NCBI RefSeq assembly: GCF_900114775.1
Contig: NZ_FOUE01000002.1
Span: forward strand, 521,857-585,856
Origin: Marinobacter zhejiangensis
GTDB taxonomy: Bacteria > Pseudomonadota > Gammaproteobacteria > Pseudomonadales > Oleiphilaceae
Length of the DNA stretch: 64,000 bases
Reading direction: 5' to 3'
Of the stretch, positions 1 through 12,236 are shown piece after piece (within the stretch, counting starts at the first letter, position 1; each line of letters begins with the position of its first letter). A model generated the notes under the pieces. The model had not been told where the DNA came from, ran no database searches, and was given only the letters and a program-made list of their open reading frames with translations. Position numbers and translations under genes: made by a program.

Positions 1-1392
1 GGTCAGGATCAGGCCGTCTTCCATTGGCGCTATGGTAATGGCCAGGGTGCAGTTTTCATCGGTCAGAAACTGCCGCCAGTCACTGACAGTAACCGGTTTT
101 ACGCCGCTTTCGCCCAGACTTTCGATCAGGGCTTCCCTGCGGCCGGACGACTCGGCGCAAATCAATACCCGCCCAGGGAATTGCTGGAGGAATTGTTTCA
201 GACGGGCCGCCGGTTGAGCGCTGCGGCCATCCATGGATACGTCAGGCAAGGCATCGGCCGCGCAGGTTATGGCTGCGCTGTCGTCGTCTTCCGGACGTGT
301 CGGTTCCGGTGTGACCCGTGGGTAGGCCTTCAGGGCAGAAAACATCTCCTCGGTACGCAGGAACAGGTTTGCTGGTGGCAGGATCGGGCGCAGGCGATCG
401 TGACGCCGTTCCTCGTAACGGGCGAGGATATCGGACTGGAAATGTTCAAGGGCGCTGTTCAGCTCTGGTGCGGTAAACACGCGGGTGTTTGCCGGCAGGT
501 AGTCAAGCAGGGTGGCGGTCTGGTCGAAGAACAGGGGCAGGTAGTACTCAATGCCGGGCGGTGTTATCCCCTGGATGATGTCCTGGTAGATCGGTGCGTC
601 TTTATCGGCGTGGGGGAACTGCTCGAACCAGCGACTCCGGAAGCCGGACCGGGCCTCTTTGTCCCAGGGAAACTCATTGGCGGGCAGCAGTTCAACACGC
701 TCAATGCGATCAATCGATCGTTGTGTTTCCGGGTCAAAGGTGCGCAGGGTTTCAATTTCATTGTCGAACAGGTCTATGCGATAGGGGAGGGCGGATCCCA
801 TCGGGTAGATGTCCAGAATCGCTCCTCGAACGGCGTACTCACCGTGTTCGTAGACATTTTCGGCGTGACGGTAGCCTGCAGCTTCCAGTTGCAGGCGCCA
901 GCTCTCAATATCCAGCGTCTGGCCGATTTCCAGCAGTAAGGTATTACCCTGTAGATAATTGACTGGCGCGAGCCGGTGCATCAGGGTCCGGGCGGGCACC
1001 ACCAAGATGCCGCGCCGGGTGGACGGCAGGCGATGAAGGGTGCGAATACGCCGGGAGGTAATGTCCTGGTGTGGTGAAAACTGGTCGTAGGGGAGTGTTT
1101 CCCAATCCGGTAGAGAGAGTAGCTCAAGGCCTTCGCTGGTGATGGCAGGCTGATCTTCATCCGGCTCCAGACCAAGGAAAAAGCGAATGGCCTGTTCCAG
1201 CAGCAGGGCTTCGTTGGTGCTGCGGGTAATAACCAGGGTTAGGCCGTCATGTTCCCGTGCGCTCTCGCAAATGGCCAGCGCTGACCGGCTACCACTCAGG
1301 CCATGCCAGACCCGGTGATCGGCGGGCTTAATAGGGAAGTCTGGGGCCAGCAGCCGACTGCTGTGAGGGTTAAAGTGCGCGCCTTGGGTCAT
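1..1392 (-). CDS. mfd: Transcription-repair coupling factor Mfd, N-terminal part (runs off the window)
   Basis: Reading the minus strand from an ATG at 1392 gives 464 codons with no stop before the window edge, so this is the N-terminal ~40% of a protein that is usually about 1150 residues. Mfd is a DNA translocase that removes stalled RNA polymerase and recruits UvrA to lesions. The visible part covers the UvrB-like module. A stretch reading LPDWETLPYDQFSPHQ followed by a TSRRIRTLHRLP-type segment is characteristic of Mfd. The helicase domain and the polymerase-interaction domain lie outside the window. The gene is divergent from gap, an arrangement I recall from Pseudomonas, where mfd also sits beside gap and the nqr operon. 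Confidence 0.93.
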   Translation of the reverse strand, partial: MTQGAHFNPHSSRLLAPDFPIKPADHRVWHGLSGSRSALAICESAREHDGLTLVITRSTNEALLLEQAIRFFLGLEPDEDQPAITSEGLELLSLPDWETLPYDQFSPHQDITSRRIRTLHRLPSTRRGILVVPARTLMHRLAPVNYLQGNTLLLEIGQTLDIESWRLQLEAAGYRHAENVYEHGEYAVRGAILDIYPMGSALPYRIDLFDNEIETLRTFDPETQRSIDRIERVELLPANEFPWDKEARSGFRSRWFEQFPHADKDAPIYQDIIQGITPPGIEYYLPLFFDQTATLLDYLPANTRVFTAPELNSALEHFQSDILARYEERRHDRLRPILPPANLFLRTEEMFSALKAYPRVTPEPTRPEDDDSAAITCAADALPDVSMDGRSAQPAARLKQFLQQFPGRVLICAESSGRREALIESLGESGVKPVTVSDWRQFLTDENCTLAITIAPMEDGLILT

Positions 1393-1507
1393 GGGTTCCC
1401 GGATGCTCCGTTCAGGGTGTGAGTCGAACCATGTGAGTCAAATCAATGGGACGCGTCATTCTACCGGCCGCCGGAGGCGCTGTCATGACACCCTCCCAAG
1501 GAGTTAT

Positions 1508-1536
1508 TTGCTCTTGGTCCCAATCCATTGGATAAT
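1508..1536 (+). promoter_or_regulatory. Candidate sigma-70 promoter for gap
   Basis: TTGCTC at 1508-1513 and GATAAT at 1531-1536 are separated by 17 nt. They lie about 115 nt before the gap start, inside the 259-bp mfd-gap divergent region. The -35 is only a partial match, so this is a candidate. Confidence 0.35.
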
Positions 1537-1651
1537 ATGCGACCCATTTTCCAGGGAGTCTCACAGGTCTTTTGAACTGCTTCCGGCTTATTTGATGTTC
1601 CGGTGGACGTTTGGGAGGGAGATTTCCAAAGCTAACTGCAGAGGTTGAAGC

Positions 1652-3124
1652 GTGAGTCACGAACAGATTAACCAGCACCTGTCTAATTGGACGGAAAGGG
1701 AATCCACCGCTGAGGCGATGATCCCGTTGATTGGCCGCCTTTACCGTAAGAACAACGTGGTGACCTCCGTTTATGGTCGCTCCATCATCAACCAGTCTGT
1801 GATCGGTATTCTTCGTGCCCACCGTTATGTGCGCCAAGTTGAAGACAACGAGCTGTCTGTTCACGACACCCTGCCGCTGCTGGAGGCCATGGACAAGCTG
1901 GAGCTGGGCAGTGCCCACGTTGATATTGGCAAGCTGGCGGTCAAATACAAGTCCGAAGGTGGTTCTGTCTCTGTAGAAGAGTTTCTCAAGCAGGAAATTG
2001 GCCCCGTTGTCGGTCAGTACAGTGCCCAGTCTGAGGAAAACGCCGAGAACGGCACCAAGGACGTGGTCCTTTACGGTTTCGGCCGGATCGGCCGGCTGCT
2101 CGCCCGTATCCTGATCGAAAAAGCGGGTGGCGGTAACAACCTCCGTCTGCGGGCGATTGTGGTTCGTGAAGGCGGCGCTGAAAACGACCTGGAAAAGCGC
2201 GCCAGTCTGCTGCGTCGTGACTCCGTCCATGGCCCTTTCAATGGCACCATCAGCGTTGATGCAGAGAACTCTGCCATTGTGGCCAACGGTAACTTCATCA
2301 AGGTAATTTACTCCAACGGTCCGGATCAGGTGGATTACACCTCTTACGGTATCGATAACGCCATCGTGATCGATAACACTGGTAAATGGCGTGATGAAGC
2401 AGGCCTGGGTCTGCACCTGAAGTCCAAAGGTGTCAGTCGCGTTATCCTGACCGCGCCGGGTAAAGGCGATATCAAGAACATTGTATACGGTATCAACAAC
2501 GACTGGATCACTGACGAAGACAAGATCCTGTCTGCCGCTTCCTGTACCACCAACGCCATCACGCCGGTTCTGAAGGCGATTAACGATGAGTACGGTATTG
2601 AGGACGGTCATGTTGAAACCGTTCATTCCTATACCAATGACCAGAACCTGATCGACAACTACCACAAGGGTAGCCGTCGTGGTCGTAGCGCCCCGCTAAA
2701 TATGGTTATCACCGAGACTGGTGCTGCCAAGGCTGTTGCCAAGGCGCTGCCGGAGCTGAAGGGCAAGCTGAGCGGCAACGCTATCCGTGTGCCGACCCCG
2801 AACGTCTCTATGGCGATCCTCAACCTGAACCTGAAAAACGATGTGTCGGTTGAGTCCGTCAACGAGTACCTGCGCGAGATGGCTCTGCACTCTGAGCTGC
2901 AGAAGCAGATCGATTTCGTTAACTCGCCGGAAGTGGTATCCACCGACTTCGTAGGTTCCCGTCACGCTGGCATCGTTGATGCCCAGGCGACCATTGCCAA
3001 TGGCAAGCGTCTGATCCTGTACGTGTGGTACGACAACGAGTTCGGTTACAGCGCCCAGGTTGTTCGTGTGGTCAACCAGATGGCCGGTGTGACCTACCCG
3101 ATCTTCCCGAAGCGTGCTCGCTAA
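1652..3124 (+). CDS. gap: Glyceraldehyde-3-phosphate dehydrogenase, long form
   Basis: The enzyme oxidatively phosphorylates glyceraldehyde-3-phosphate (or works in reverse for gluconeogenesis) in the cytosol. The Rossmann motif GFGRIGR lies at residues 142-148 and the catalytic cysteine is C298 in ASCTTN. At 490 residues the protein is about 150 longer than classic GapA. The extra part is an N-terminal extension of roughly 130 residues before the NAD-binding fold, as in the GAPDH found beside mfd in pseudomonads. Translation starts at a GTG. The gene ends in a strong terminator, so it is probably transcribed separately from nqr. With ppsA at the other end of the window, a gluconeogenic role is plausible but inferred. 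Confidence 0.93.
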   Translation: MSHEQINQHLSNWTERESTAEAMIPLIGRLYRKNNVVTSVYGRSIINQSVIGILRAHRYVRQVEDNELSVHDTLPLLEAMDKLELGSAHVDIGKLAVKYKSEGGSVSVEEFLKQEIGPVVGQYSAQSEENAENGTKDVVLYGFGRIGRLLARILIEKAGGGNNLRLRAIVVREGGAENDLEKRASLLRRDSVHGPFNGTISVDAENSAIVANGNFIKVIYSNGPDQVDYTSYGIDNAIVIDNTGKWRDEAGLGLHLKSKGVSRVILTAPGKGDIKNIVYGINNDWITDEDKILSAASCTTNAITPVLKAINDEYGIEDGHVETVHSYTNDQNLIDNYHKGSRRGRSAPLNMVITETGAAKAVAKALPELKGKLSGNAIRVPTPNVSMAILNLNLKNDVSVESVNEYLREMALHSELQKQIDFVNSPEVVSTDFVGSRHAGIVDAQATIANGKRLILYVWYDNEFGYSAQVVRVVNQMAGVTYPIFPKRAR

Positions 3125-3163
3125 GGGCGATAGGGCCTGAATTGACAGCTTTTGGCTGTCGCT

Positions 3164-3207
3164 GAAGAACCCCCGGTAACCGATGGTTGCCGGGGGTTCT
3201 TCGTTTT
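3164..3207 (+). terminator. Rho-independent terminator after gap
   Basis: GAAGAACCCCCGG (3164-3176) pairs perfectly over 13 bp with CCGGGGGTTCTTC (3190-3202) around a 13-nt loop, followed by GTTTT. A smaller GACAGC/GCTGTC hairpin lies just before it at 3144-3160. Confidence 0.85.
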
Positions 3208-3234
3208 GGGGTAGGGGGTTGGAGTTACGGGTAA

Positions 3235-4830
<1,596 letters not shown>

Positions 4831-4836
4831 TACGAC

Positions 4837-6042
4837 ATGGGTATCCGTACGTTTCTCGATGGCATCGAGCATCATTTTGAAAAAGGCGGCAAGTATGAGC
4901 GCTGGTATGCGCTCTATGAAGCCGTTGACACTATCTTCTATACCCCAGGCAAAGTAGCTTCCACTACGGCTCATGTTCGCGACGGCATTGACCTGAAGCG
5001 ACTCATGATCACTGTGTGGATGTGTACTTTCCCGGCCATGTTCTTCGGCATGTGGAACATAGGTTTCCAGGCCAACAGCTTCCTGGCTGAGAACCCTGAT
5101 GCCCTTATGGGCGATGGCGGCCTGCGTACTGCCTTTATCTCAGCCCTGGCGGGTAATGATGCGGGCAGCGTCTGGGACAACTTCGTCTATGGTGCAGCTT
5201 ACTTCCTGCCGATCTACCTGGTCACCTTTGTGGTGGGTGGTTTCTGGGAAGTGCTGTTTGCCACTGTGCGTCGTCATGAAGTGAACGAAGGTTTCTTCGT
5301 CACGTCTGTCCTGTTCGCCCTGGTTTGCCCCCCCACCATCCCTCTGTGGCAGGTGGCTCTGGGTATCACCTTCGGTGTCGTCATCGGTAAGGAAGTATTC
5401 GGTGGTACCGGTAAAAACTTCCTCAACCCGGCGCTGACCGGTCGTGCGTTCCTGTACTTTGCCTACCCGGCACAGATTTCAGGCGACACGGTCTGGAACG
5501 CGGTTGACGGCTTTAGCGGTGCAACTGCGCTGAGCTGGGCTGCCAGCGGTGGCCTTGAGGCTCTGGAGCAGAACATTGGCTGGATGAACGCATTCCTGGG
5601 CACCATTCAGGGCTCCATGGGTGAAACGTCTACCCTGGCTATCCTGATTGGCGGTCTGATCCTGCTGGTGATGAAGATTGCGTCCTATCGCATCGTGGGT
5701 GGCGTGTTGATCGGTATGATCGGTATGTCTCTGCTGTTGAACGCCATCGGTTCCGACACCAACCCGATGTTCAACGTGCCGGCGCACTGGCACCTGGTTA
5801 TTGGTGGTTTCGCATTCGGCATGATGTTCATGGCAACGGACCCGGTTTCTGCTGCGATGACCAACACTGGCCGCTGGTGCTTCGGCATCCTGGTGGGTGT
5901 AATGACTGTGCTGATTCGCGTTATCAACCCGGCGTTCCCGGAAGGCATCATGCTGGCCATCCTGTTCGCTAACCTGTTCGCACCGCTGATGGACCACTAC
6001 GTGGTTCAGGCCAACATCAAACGGAGGCTTGCTCGTGTCTAA
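4837..6042 (+). CDS. nqrB: Na+-translocating NADH:quinone reductase subunit B
   Basis: This is an integral membrane subunit of 401 residues with many hydrophobic segments, part of the Na+ path and the quinone site. The covalent FMN attachment motif SGAT is present within [10 protein letters not shown]. The acceptor threonine is T230, matching the known flavinylated threonine of Vibrio NqrB. The flavin would be attached by the ApbE encoded downstream. The 3' end overlaps the nqrC start by 8 nt, which suggests translational coupling. Confidence 0.96.
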   Translation: MGIRTFLDGIEHHFEKGGKYERWYALYEAVDTIFYTPGKVASTTAHVRDGIDLKRLMITVWMCTFPAMFFGMWNIGFQANSFLAENPDALMGDGGLRTAFISALAGNDAGSVWDNFVYGAAYFLPIYLVTFVVGGFWEVLFATVRRHEVNEGFFVTSVLFALVCPPTIPLWQVALGITFGVVIGKEVFGGTGKNFLNPALTGRAFLYFAYPAQISGDTVWNAVDGFSGATALSWAASGGLEALEQNIGWMNAFLGTIQGSMGETSTLAILIGGLILLVMKIASYRIVGGVLIGMIGMSLLLNAIGSDTNPMFNVPAHWHLVIGGFAFGMMFMATDPVSAAMTNTGRWCFGILVGVMTVLIRVINPAFPEGIMLAILFANLFAPLMDHYVVQANIKRRLARV

Positions 6043-6835
6043 CGCCAAGGAAACTGTCTCCAGAACCCTGATCGTTGCGCTGGCGCTGTGTATCGTCTGC
6101 TCGGTGGTGGTGTCGACCGCTGCCGTTATGCTCAAGCCGGCTCAGGTAACGAACCAGAACCTGGACATCAAATCTAACATTCTGGCGGCCGCTGGCATGC
6201 TGGAAGCGGGTGCTACACCTGCCGAGATCGAAGCGCAGTTTCAGCGCTTCGAAGTGCGTCTGGTTGACCTGGACACCGGCGAGTACGTGGATGCCTCCGC
6301 TGTTGGTTTCGACGATGCCATGAAGTACGACATGTACCGTGCGGCTTCTGACCCAGCCCAGGCAACTGTGCTCGGCTCTGAAGATCCTGCAGGCATCAAG
6401 CGTCGTCCGAACGTTGCCAAGATCTTCATGCTGATCGAAAACGGTGAGCTGCAGCGTGTGGTTCTGCCGGTACACGGCTATGGCCTGTGGTCAACACTGT
6501 ATGGTTTTGTCTCACTGGAAGGCGATGCCAACACCATCGAAGGTCTGGGTTTCTATGCCCATGCTGAGACTCCGGGACTGGGTGGTGAAGTTGACAACCC
6601 ACGCTGGAAGCAGCAGTGGATTGGCAAAACCGTGTATGGCACCGAGTTCACCCAACCAGAAATCCGTCTGGTGAAGGGTGGGGTTGATCCCAACGATCCG
6701 AACAAGGAACACAAAGTCGATGCGCTCTCCGGCGCAACCCTGACCAGTCGCGGTGTTGAAAACCTGCTCAACTACTGGATGGGTGAAAGTGGTTACGCGA
6801 CGTTCCTGCAAAAACTGCGTCAAGGGGAGGTCTGA
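6035..6835 (+). CDS. nqrC: Na+-translocating NADH:quinone reductase subunit C
   Basis: This subunit has one N-terminal membrane helix (roughly residues 8-30) and a periplasmic FMN-binding domain. The second SGAT flavinylation motif lies at residues 232-235, with T235 as the FMN acceptor. A TTG at 6029 could also start the frame. The GTG at 6035 sits 7 nt after an ACGGAGG ribosome-binding site and gives the standard [11 protein letters not shown] beginning, so it is preferred (266 residues). Confidence 0.95.
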   Translation: MSNAKETVSRTLIVALALCIVCSVVVSTAAVMLKPAQVTNQNLDIKSNILAAAGMLEAGATPAEIEAQFQRFEVRLVDLDTGEYVDASAVGFDDAMKYDMYRAASDPAQATVLGSEDPAGIKRRPNVAKIFMLIENGELQRVVLPVHGYGLWSTLYGFVSLEGDANTIEGLGFYAHAETPGLGGEVDNPRWKQQWIGKTVYGTEFTQPEIRLVKGGVDPNDPNKEHKVDALSGATLTSRGVENLLNYWMGESGYATFLQKLRQGEV

Positions 6836-6837
6836 TC

Positions 6838-7503
6838 ATGGCTGATACTAACGCCAAGCAGGTCCTTTTTGGGCCGATTTTCAGCAACAACCCGATTGCA
6901 CTGCAGATCCTTGGTATCTGTTCTGCGCTGGCGGTAACCACCAGCCTTAACGTTACCATCGTAATGTGTATTTCGGTGATTGCGGTTACTGCGTTCTCCA
7001 ACCTTGCAGTATCTCTTGTTCGCACACAGATCCCGAACAGCATTCGGATCATCGTGCAGATGACCATCATTGCCTCCCTGGTAATTGTGGTGGACCAGGT
7101 TCTCAAGGCGTATGCCTATGAGATCAGCAAGCAGCTGTCGGTGTTTGTAGGTCTGATCATCACCAACTGTATCGTTATGGGCCGTGCTGAAGGTTTCGCC
7201 ATGAAAAATGGCCCGGCACTGAGCTTCCTTGACGGTATCGGTAACGGCCTGGGCTACTCGGTGATGCTGTTGTTTATCGCTTTCTTCCGTGAACTGCTTG
7301 GCGCGGGCTCGCTGTTTGGCGTGACGCTGTTGCCGACGGTTAACGAAGGCGGCTGGTACATCCCGAACGGTCTGTTGCTGCTGCCACCGAGTGCGTTCTT
7401 CATCATTGGTCTGGCGATCTGGGGCCTGCGTGCCTGGAAACCGGAACAGGTGGAAGAGCCTGACTACAAACTGTCTCGCCATAAAGCCAAGGAGGCCTTC
7501 TGA
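6838..7503 (+). CDS. nqrD: Na+-translocating NADH:quinone reductase subunit D
   Basis: This is a hydrophobic six-helix membrane subunit of 221 residues, homologous to NqrE and to RnfE-type proteins. Together with NqrE it forms the half-channel pair that carries conserved cysteines for an intramembrane iron centre (family knowledge). The GGGGAGG ribosome-binding site lies inside the end of nqrC. The stop overlaps the nqrE start codon by one base. Confidence 0.95.
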   Translation: MADTNAKQVLFGPIFSNNPIALQILGICSALAVTTSLNVTIVMCISVIAVTAFSNLAVSLVRTQIPNSIRIIVQMTIIASLVIVVDQVLKAYAYEISKQLSVFVGLIITNCIVMGRAEGFAMKNGPALSFLDGIGNGLGYSVMLLFIAFFRELLGAGSLFGVTLLPTVNEGGWYIPNGLLLLPPSAFFIIGLAIWGLRAWKPEQVEEPDYKLSRHKAKEAF

Positions 7504-8111
7504 TGGAACACTATATCAGTCTGATTCTGAAGGCCGTTTTCGTTGAGAACATGGCTCTGGCGTTCTTCCTGGGGATGTGTACCTTCCTGGCGATCTCCAA
7601 GAAGATTGAGGCGGCTGTAGGTCTCGGTATCGCCGTAATTGTGGTACTGACCTTGACGGTTCCTGCCAACAACCTGATCTACAACAACCTGTTGCGTGAA
7701 GGTGCATTGGACTGGGCCGGCTATCCGAACGTTGACCTGAGCTTCCTCGGTCTGCTGACCTACATCGGTGTGATCGCGGCGATTGTTCAGATCATGGAAA
7801 TGGTTCTGGACAAGTACATTCCTGCGCTGTACTCCGCGCTGGGGGTGTTCCTGCCTCTGATTACCGTTAACTGCGCCATTATGGGTGCCTCCCTGTTCAT
7901 GGTGGAGCGGGACTACACCTTTGGCGAGAGTGTGGTGTACGGCTTTGGTGCGGGTCTTGGTTGGGCGCTGGCAATCGTAGCGCTTGCCGGTATCCGTGAA
8001 AAGCTCAAGTACAGCGATGTTCCGGAAGGTCTCCGGGGCCTGGGTATCACCTTCATTACTGTTGGTCTGATGTCCCTTGGCTTTATGTCGTTTTCAGGTA
8101 TTTCACTGTAA
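7503..8111 (+). CDS. nqrE: Na+-translocating NADH:quinone reductase subunit E
   Basis: This is a 202-residue polytopic membrane subunit, beginning [20 protein letters not shown], with at least five clear hydrophobic segments. It is the structural partner of NqrD in inverted topology. The cysteine-bearing segments FLGMCTF and VNCAIMG are present, as expected for the membrane-embedded iron centre. Its start overlaps the nqrD stop (TGATG). Confidence 0.95.
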   Translation: MEHYISLILKAVFVENMALAFFLGMCTFLAISKKIEAAVGLGIAVIVVLTLTVPANNLIYNNLLREGALDWAGYPNVDLSFLGLLTYIGVIAAIVQIMEMVLDKYIPALYSALGVFLPLITVNCAIMGASLFMVERDYTFGESVVYGFGAGLGWALAIVALAGIREKLKYSDVPEGLRGLGITFITVGLMSLGFMSFSGISL

Positions 8112-8148
8112 CCAACCCGGTGATTCGGTTTAACGAAAAGGCGAGACC

Positions 8149-9375
8149 ATGAATACAGAAATTATTCTCGGCGTGGTCATGTTCACCGTTATCGTGCTGT
8201 CGCTTGTGGCGATTATCCTGGCGGCACGCTCGAAGCTGGTCAGCACCGGTGACGTGACCATTGAAATCAATGATGACCCAGAACATACCGTAAAAACCGA
8301 GGCCGGCGGCAAGCTGCTCGGTACCCTGGCGGGTAGCGGTATCTTCCTGTCCTCCGCCTGTGGCGGCGGCGGTACTTGCGCGCAGTGTAAGTGTAAGGTT
8401 CTGGACGGTGGCGGCGCGATGCTGCCGACGGAAAAGACCCACTTCACCAACCGTGAAGAAAAGGAAGGCTGGCGCCTGTCCTGTCAGGTTCCTGTTAAGC
8501 AGGACATGAAAATTGAAGTGCCTGAAGAGTTCTTCGGCGTGAAGAAGTGGGAATGCGAAGTGGTGTCCAACCACAACGTGGCCACCTTCATCAAAGAGCT
8601 GGTGCTGAAACTGCCAGAAGGCGAGGAAGTGGACTTCCGTGCCGGTGGTTACGTTCAGCTGGAGTGTCCTCCCTACGAGATCAACTTCAAGGATTTCGTT
8701 ATTGAGGAAGAGTTCCACGAAGACTGGGACAAGCACGACATCTGGCGTTACAAGGCCATCAACAAGGAGGAGACCATCCGTGCTTACTCCATGGCCAACT
8801 ACCCGGAAGAGAAGGGTGTTCTGAAGTTCAACATCCGGATTGCCACGCCGCCTCCCGGTAGCGACCACCCGCCGGGCATTATGTCCAGCTTCGTGTTCAA
8901 CCTGAAGCCGGGTGACAAGGTTACCGTGATGGGACCGTTTGGTGAGTTCTTCGCCAAGAAGACCGATGCCGAAATGGTGTTCATTGGTGGTGGTGCCGGT
9001 ATGGCTCCGATGCGTTCTCATATCTTCGACCAGCTCAAGCGCCTGAACTCGGATCGTAAGATCAGCTTCTGGTACGGTGCCCGGAGTGTCCGCGAGATGT
9101 TCTACGTGGAAGACTTTGACGGCCTGGCCGAGCAAAACGAGAACTTCCAGTGGCACGTGGCGCTGTCCGATGCGCTGCCGTCTGACAACTGGACAGGGTA
9201 CACCGGCTTCATCCACAACGTGCTGTACGAGAACTACCTCAAGGACCATCCGGCACCTGAGGACTGTGAGTTCTACATGTGTGGACCCCCAATCATGAAC
9301 GCATCTGTTATCAAGATGCTGAAAGATATGGGTGTTGAAGACGAAAATATCATGCTGGATGACTTCGGAGGTTAA
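8149..9375 (+). CDS. nqrF: Na+-translocating NADH:quinone reductase subunit F (NADH dehydrogenase module)
   Basis: NqrF is the NADH-oxidising subunit. It has an N-terminal membrane helix (about residues 5-25) and a ferredoxin-type [2Fe-2S] domain with C71, C77, C80 and C112. The FAD-binding motif RAYSMANYP follows, then the NADH-binding [12 protein letters not shown] and CGPPIMN segments. At 408 residues the length is normal. It lies 37 nt after nqrE in the same operon. All cofactor residues expected for activity are visible. Confidence 0.96.
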   Translation: MNTEIILGVVMFTVIVLSLVAIILAARSKLVSTGDVTIEINDDPEHTVKTEAGGKLLGTLAGSGIFLSSACGGGGTCAQCKCKVLDGGGAMLPTEKTHFTNREEKEGWRLSCQVPVKQDMKIEVPEEFFGVKKWECEVVSNHNVATFIKELVLKLPEGEEVDFRAGGYVQLECPPYEINFKDFVIEEEFHEDWDKHDIWRYKAINKEETIRAYSMANYPEEKGVLKFNIRIATPPPGSDHPPGIMSSFVFNLKPGDKVTVMGPFGEFFAKKTDAEMVFIGGGAGMAPMRSHIFDQLKRLNSDRKISFWYGARSVREMFYVEDFDGLAEQNENFQWHVALSDALPSDNWTGYTGFIHNVLYENYLKDHPAPEDCEFYMCGPPIMNASVIKMLKDMGVEDENIMLDDFGG

Positions 9376-9384
9376 TTACGCCCC

Positions 9385-10434
9385 ATGACATCCTGCATGT
9401 TCCGACCCGCCAGGGCTTCCGCCATCAGCATCATCGTGATGCTGATGGTTGCGACCCTGGCGGGTTGCTCGTTTAAGGAGGAGCCAAAAATCTGGGAGCT
9501 TTCCGGCCCGATCTTTGGCACCAGCTATCATATTAATGTCGTATTGAACGATGACCCTCAGCGTCTGGAGAATCTGGGACAGGGTATCGAGGAAGTGCTG
9601 CGGTCGGTCGATGCGTCGATGTCGACCTGGCGGGACGACTCGGAGCTGTCGCTGTTCAACTCAGCGGAGGATCAGTCGCAGTGGCATGAAGTTTCCCCCG
9701 AGTTGTTGGAAGTCTTGACCGCTGCCGACGGTATCTCCCGGTTCAGTGAAGGCGCCTTTGATATTACCGTTGGCCCTGTCGTCAATCTGTGGGGGTTTGG
9801 GCCTGAGGCCCGTCCAGAAGTTGTCCCCAGCGCCGACGAATTAGCGCGAAGACTGGAGCTGATCGGGTATCAGAATATCGAGTTACAGGAAACGCCGCCG
9901 GCGGTTCGTACCACGTCTCACCAGTACCTGGATCTCTCAGCCATTGCCAAGGGCTATGGCGTTGACGCGGTGGCCCGCTACCTGGATCGTGCCGGAATCG
10001 GCGCATTTCTTGTGGAGATTGGCGGAGAAATCCGCGTTAAGGGGCGTAAGCCCAACGGTGAGGCCTGGCGCCTGGCCATTGAGGAGCCGGTGAGCAATGA
10101 TCGTCAGGTGAATCGTGTGGTGGTCCTGGACAATCATGGTTTGGCGACATCCGGAGATTACCGTAATTACTTCGAGGCTGACGGTCAGCGTTTTTCTCAT
10201 ACCATCGACCCGTTAACCGGAAAGCCCATCAGCCATAATCTGGCCTCTGTGACGGTGATTGCGGAAAACTGTATGCTGGCAGATGGCATTGCAACAGCAT
10301 TCAATGTCATGGGTTATGAAAAGGCCAGGGCCTTGGCCATCCGTGACAACATCCCGGCGTATTTTATCGTGCGTACCGGGGAAGGCTTTGAATCACATTA
10401 CACACCGGCGTTTTCATCGTACCTTGTTGAATAA
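9385..10434 (+). CDS. apbE: FAD:protein FMN transferase (flavinyltransferase lipoprotein)
   Basis: ApbE cleaves FAD and transfers FMN to threonines of the SGAT motifs in NqrB and NqrC, in the periplasm and with Mg2+. The signal peptide ends in a lipobox LAGC (cysteine near residue 28), so the 349-residue protein should be a lipoprotein. Family segments such as MSTWRDDSELSLFN and the late HTIDPLTGKP are present. It lies 9 nt after nqrF, the usual operon position. Confidence 0.95.
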   Translation: MTSCMFRPARASAISIIVMLMVATLAGCSFKEEPKIWELSGPIFGTSYHINVVLNDDPQRLENLGQGIEEVLRSVDASMSTWRDDSELSLFNSAEDQSQWHEVSPELLEVLTAADGISRFSEGAFDITVGPVVNLWGFGPEARPEVVPSADELARRLELIGYQNIELQETPPAVRTTSHQYLDLSAIAKGYGVDAVARYLDRAGIGAFLVEIGGEIRVKGRKPNGEAWRLAIEEPVSNDRQVNRVVVLDNHGLATSGDYRNYFEADGQRFSHTIDPLTGKPISHNLASVTVIAENCMLADGIATAFNVMGYEKARALAIRDNIPAYFIVRTGEGFESHYTPAFSSYLVE

Positions 10435-10487
10435 CAAGGGCATGTTCAGCGAACGGTGACAAGATACTGAAGTTGAGGTGAAACGAT

Positions 10488-10733
10488 ATGGGCACTTTCC
10501 TGTTGGTTTTTGTGATCGTTGCTTTTCTTCTCCTGGCCATGTCGATTGGCGTCATCATGGGGCGTAAGCCCATCAGTGGGACCTGTGGTGGTATCGGAGC
10601 GTTGGGTCTTGACGGCGCCTGTGATATCTGTGGCGGCAATACCAAGAAGTGCAAAGAAGAAAATGATCGTCTGGCTAACGAGGGCAAGACTGCAGATGCC
10701 CTGACCTACGATGCGAGCAAGCCAGCCAAATAA
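10488..10733 (+). CDS. nqrM: Na+-NQR maturation protein NqrM
   Basis: This small membrane protein (81 residues, DUF539 family) is needed for assembly of Na+-NQR, probably for delivering iron to the NqrD/E site. It has one N-terminal hydrophobic helix followed by a cysteine-rich tail with GTCGG, ACDICGG and KKC. The start is an ATG at 10488 preceded by GAGGTG. It lies between apbE and sthA, the conserved position in Marinobacter and Pseudomonas relatives. Confidence 0.93.
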   Translation: MGTFLLVFVIVAFLLLAMSIGVIMGRKPISGTCGGIGALGLDGACDICGGNTKKCKEENDRLANEGKTADALTYDASKPAK

Positions 10734-10767
10734 CATCAAATGACGTAGAGAAGGAGTTACTGCGCGC

Positions 10768-12159
10768 ATGCCAGAACATCATTACGACGTCGTCGTTATC
10801 GGTGCCGGCCCTTCCGGAGAAGGGGCGGCCATGAACGCGGCCAAAAACGGTAAGCGGGTTGCGATCATTGAAGACAAGCAGACCGTAGGCGGAAACTGCA
10901 CTCACTTGGGAACTATCCCTTCCAAGGCACTTCGTCACTCCGTCAAGCAGATCATCACCTTCAACACCAACCAGATGTTCCGGGACATCGGTGAGCCTCG
11001 TTGGTTTTCATTCCCCCGGGTGCTGGCCAGCGCCCAGAAGGTGATTGGCAAGCAGGTCAAGCTGCGGACCCAGTTCTACTCTCGCAACCGGATAGATTTG
11101 TATAACGGCATGGCGCGCTTCCTGGATGCCAATCGCATTGAGGTGAGCAGCCGTCAGGCGTCGGAAGTTCTTCATGCCAAGACCGTTGTCGTGGCTACCG
11201 GCTCACGGCCTTACCTGCCGCCTGATGTCAACTTCCGTCATCACCGTATCTACAACAGCGATACCATCCTCAACCTTTCCCATACGCCGCGTACCCTGAT
11301 TATCTATGGTGCGGGGGTGATCGGTTCTGAGTACGCCTCGATCTTTGCCGGTCTGGGGGTAAAGGTGGATTTGATCAATCCGGGCAGCCGCTTGCTGTCG
11401 TTCCTCGACGATGAAATCTCCGACGCCCTGAGCTACCACCTGCGTAACAACGGCGTACTGGTTCGCCATAACGAGCAGTACGAGTCGGTTGATGGGGATG
11501 AGCATGGCGTGGTGCTGTCCCTGCAGTCAGGCAAGAAAATTCGTGCCGATGCGTTTCTCTGGTGTAATGGCCGTACCGGAAACACGGACAAGCTGGCGTT
11601 GGAGAATGTTGGGCTTGAAGCCAACAGCCGCGGCCAGCTGACGGTTGACGAGCACTACCGCACCGAGGTGCCTCATGTCTATGCGGTCGGGGATGTGATT
11701 GGTTGGCCGAGCTTGGCCAGTGCCGCCTATGACCAGGGTCGGGCTGCAGCGTCGGATATCGTTCACGACGACTACTTCCGGTATGTCTCTGACGTCCCGA
11801 CGGGCATCTACACGATTCCGGAAATCAGTTCGGTAGGTCAGACCGAGCGGGAGCTGACGGAGGCGAAAGTGCCTTATGAGGTCGGCCAGGCGTTCTTCAA
11901 GGATCTGGCGAGAGCTCAGATCACCGGTGAAGCCGTTGGCATGCTGAAGATCCTGTTCCACCGAGAAACCCGTCAAATCCTCGGGATTCACTGTTTCGGG
12001 GACCAGGCGGCGGAGATCGTACACATCGGTCAGGCGATCATGAATCAGGAAGGCGAAGCCAATTCGCTGAACTATTTCATCAATACGACCTTCAACTATC
12101 CCACCATGGCGGAAGCCTACCGGGTTGCGGCTCTGAATGGGCTGAACCGGATCTTCTGA
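10768..12159 (+). CDS. sthA: Soluble pyridine nucleotide transhydrogenase (Si-specific NAD(P)+ transhydrogenase)
   Basis: This soluble FAD enzyme moves reducing equivalents between NADPH and NAD+. The FAD dinucleotide motif [10 protein letters not shown] is at the N-terminus. The segment [16 protein letters not shown] shows that the first redox cysteine of the lipoamide-dehydrogenase family is replaced, which is diagnostic of SthA. A second nucleotide motif, [12 protein letters not shown], follows, and the dimerisation domain is complete. At 463 residues the length is normal. As last gene of the nqr operon it links NADPH surplus to the NADH-oxidising pump (inference). Confidence 0.94.
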   Translation: MPEHHYDVVVIGAGPSGEGAAMNAAKNGKRVAIIEDKQTVGGNCTHLGTIPSKALRHSVKQIITFNTNQMFRDIGEPRWFSFPRVLASAQKVIGKQVKLRTQFYSRNRIDLYNGMARFLDANRIEVSSRQASEVLHAKTVVVATGSRPYLPPDVNFRHHRIYNSDTILNLSHTPRTLIIYGAGVIGSEYASIFAGLGVKVDLINPGSRLLSFLDDEISDALSYHLRNNGVLVRHNEQYESVDGDEHGVVLSLQSGKKIRADAFLWCNGRTGNTDKLALENVGLEANSRGQLTVDEHYRTEVPHVYAVGDVIGWPSLASAAYDQGRAAASDIVHDDYFRYVSDVPTGIYTIPEISSVGQTERELTEAKVPYEVGQAFFKDLARAQITGEAVGMLKILFHRETRQILGIHCFGDQAAEIVHIGQAIMNQEGEANSLNYFINTTFNYPTMAEAYRVAALNGLNRIF

Positions 12160-12165
12160 TTCGAT

Positions 12166-12187
12166 TCCGGCCCCCTTGAGGGCCGGA
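12166..12187 (+). terminator. Putative terminator after sthA
   Basis: TCCGGCCC (12166-12173) pairs with GGGCCGGA (12180-12187) around a 6-nt loop right after the sthA stop. There is no clear T-run, so it may act weakly or bidirectionally with the converging gene. Confidence 0.5.
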
Positions 12188-12236
12188 CTCTCGACGTTCC
12201 AGATTAGATTTCAGGTAATCACTTCAGGTAACGGCT

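Noticed and set aside
181..939. A 252-codon plus-strand ORF inside the first kilobase
   Set aside because: It is the shadow of mfd on the opposite strand. The minus-strand reading is clearly Mfd.
1412..2665. A 417-codon minus-strand ORF across gap
   Set aside because: It is antisense to a strongly conserved GAPDH gene and matches no family. It is a codon-bias shadow, as are the long antisense ORFs over nqrF, ppsA and gltX.
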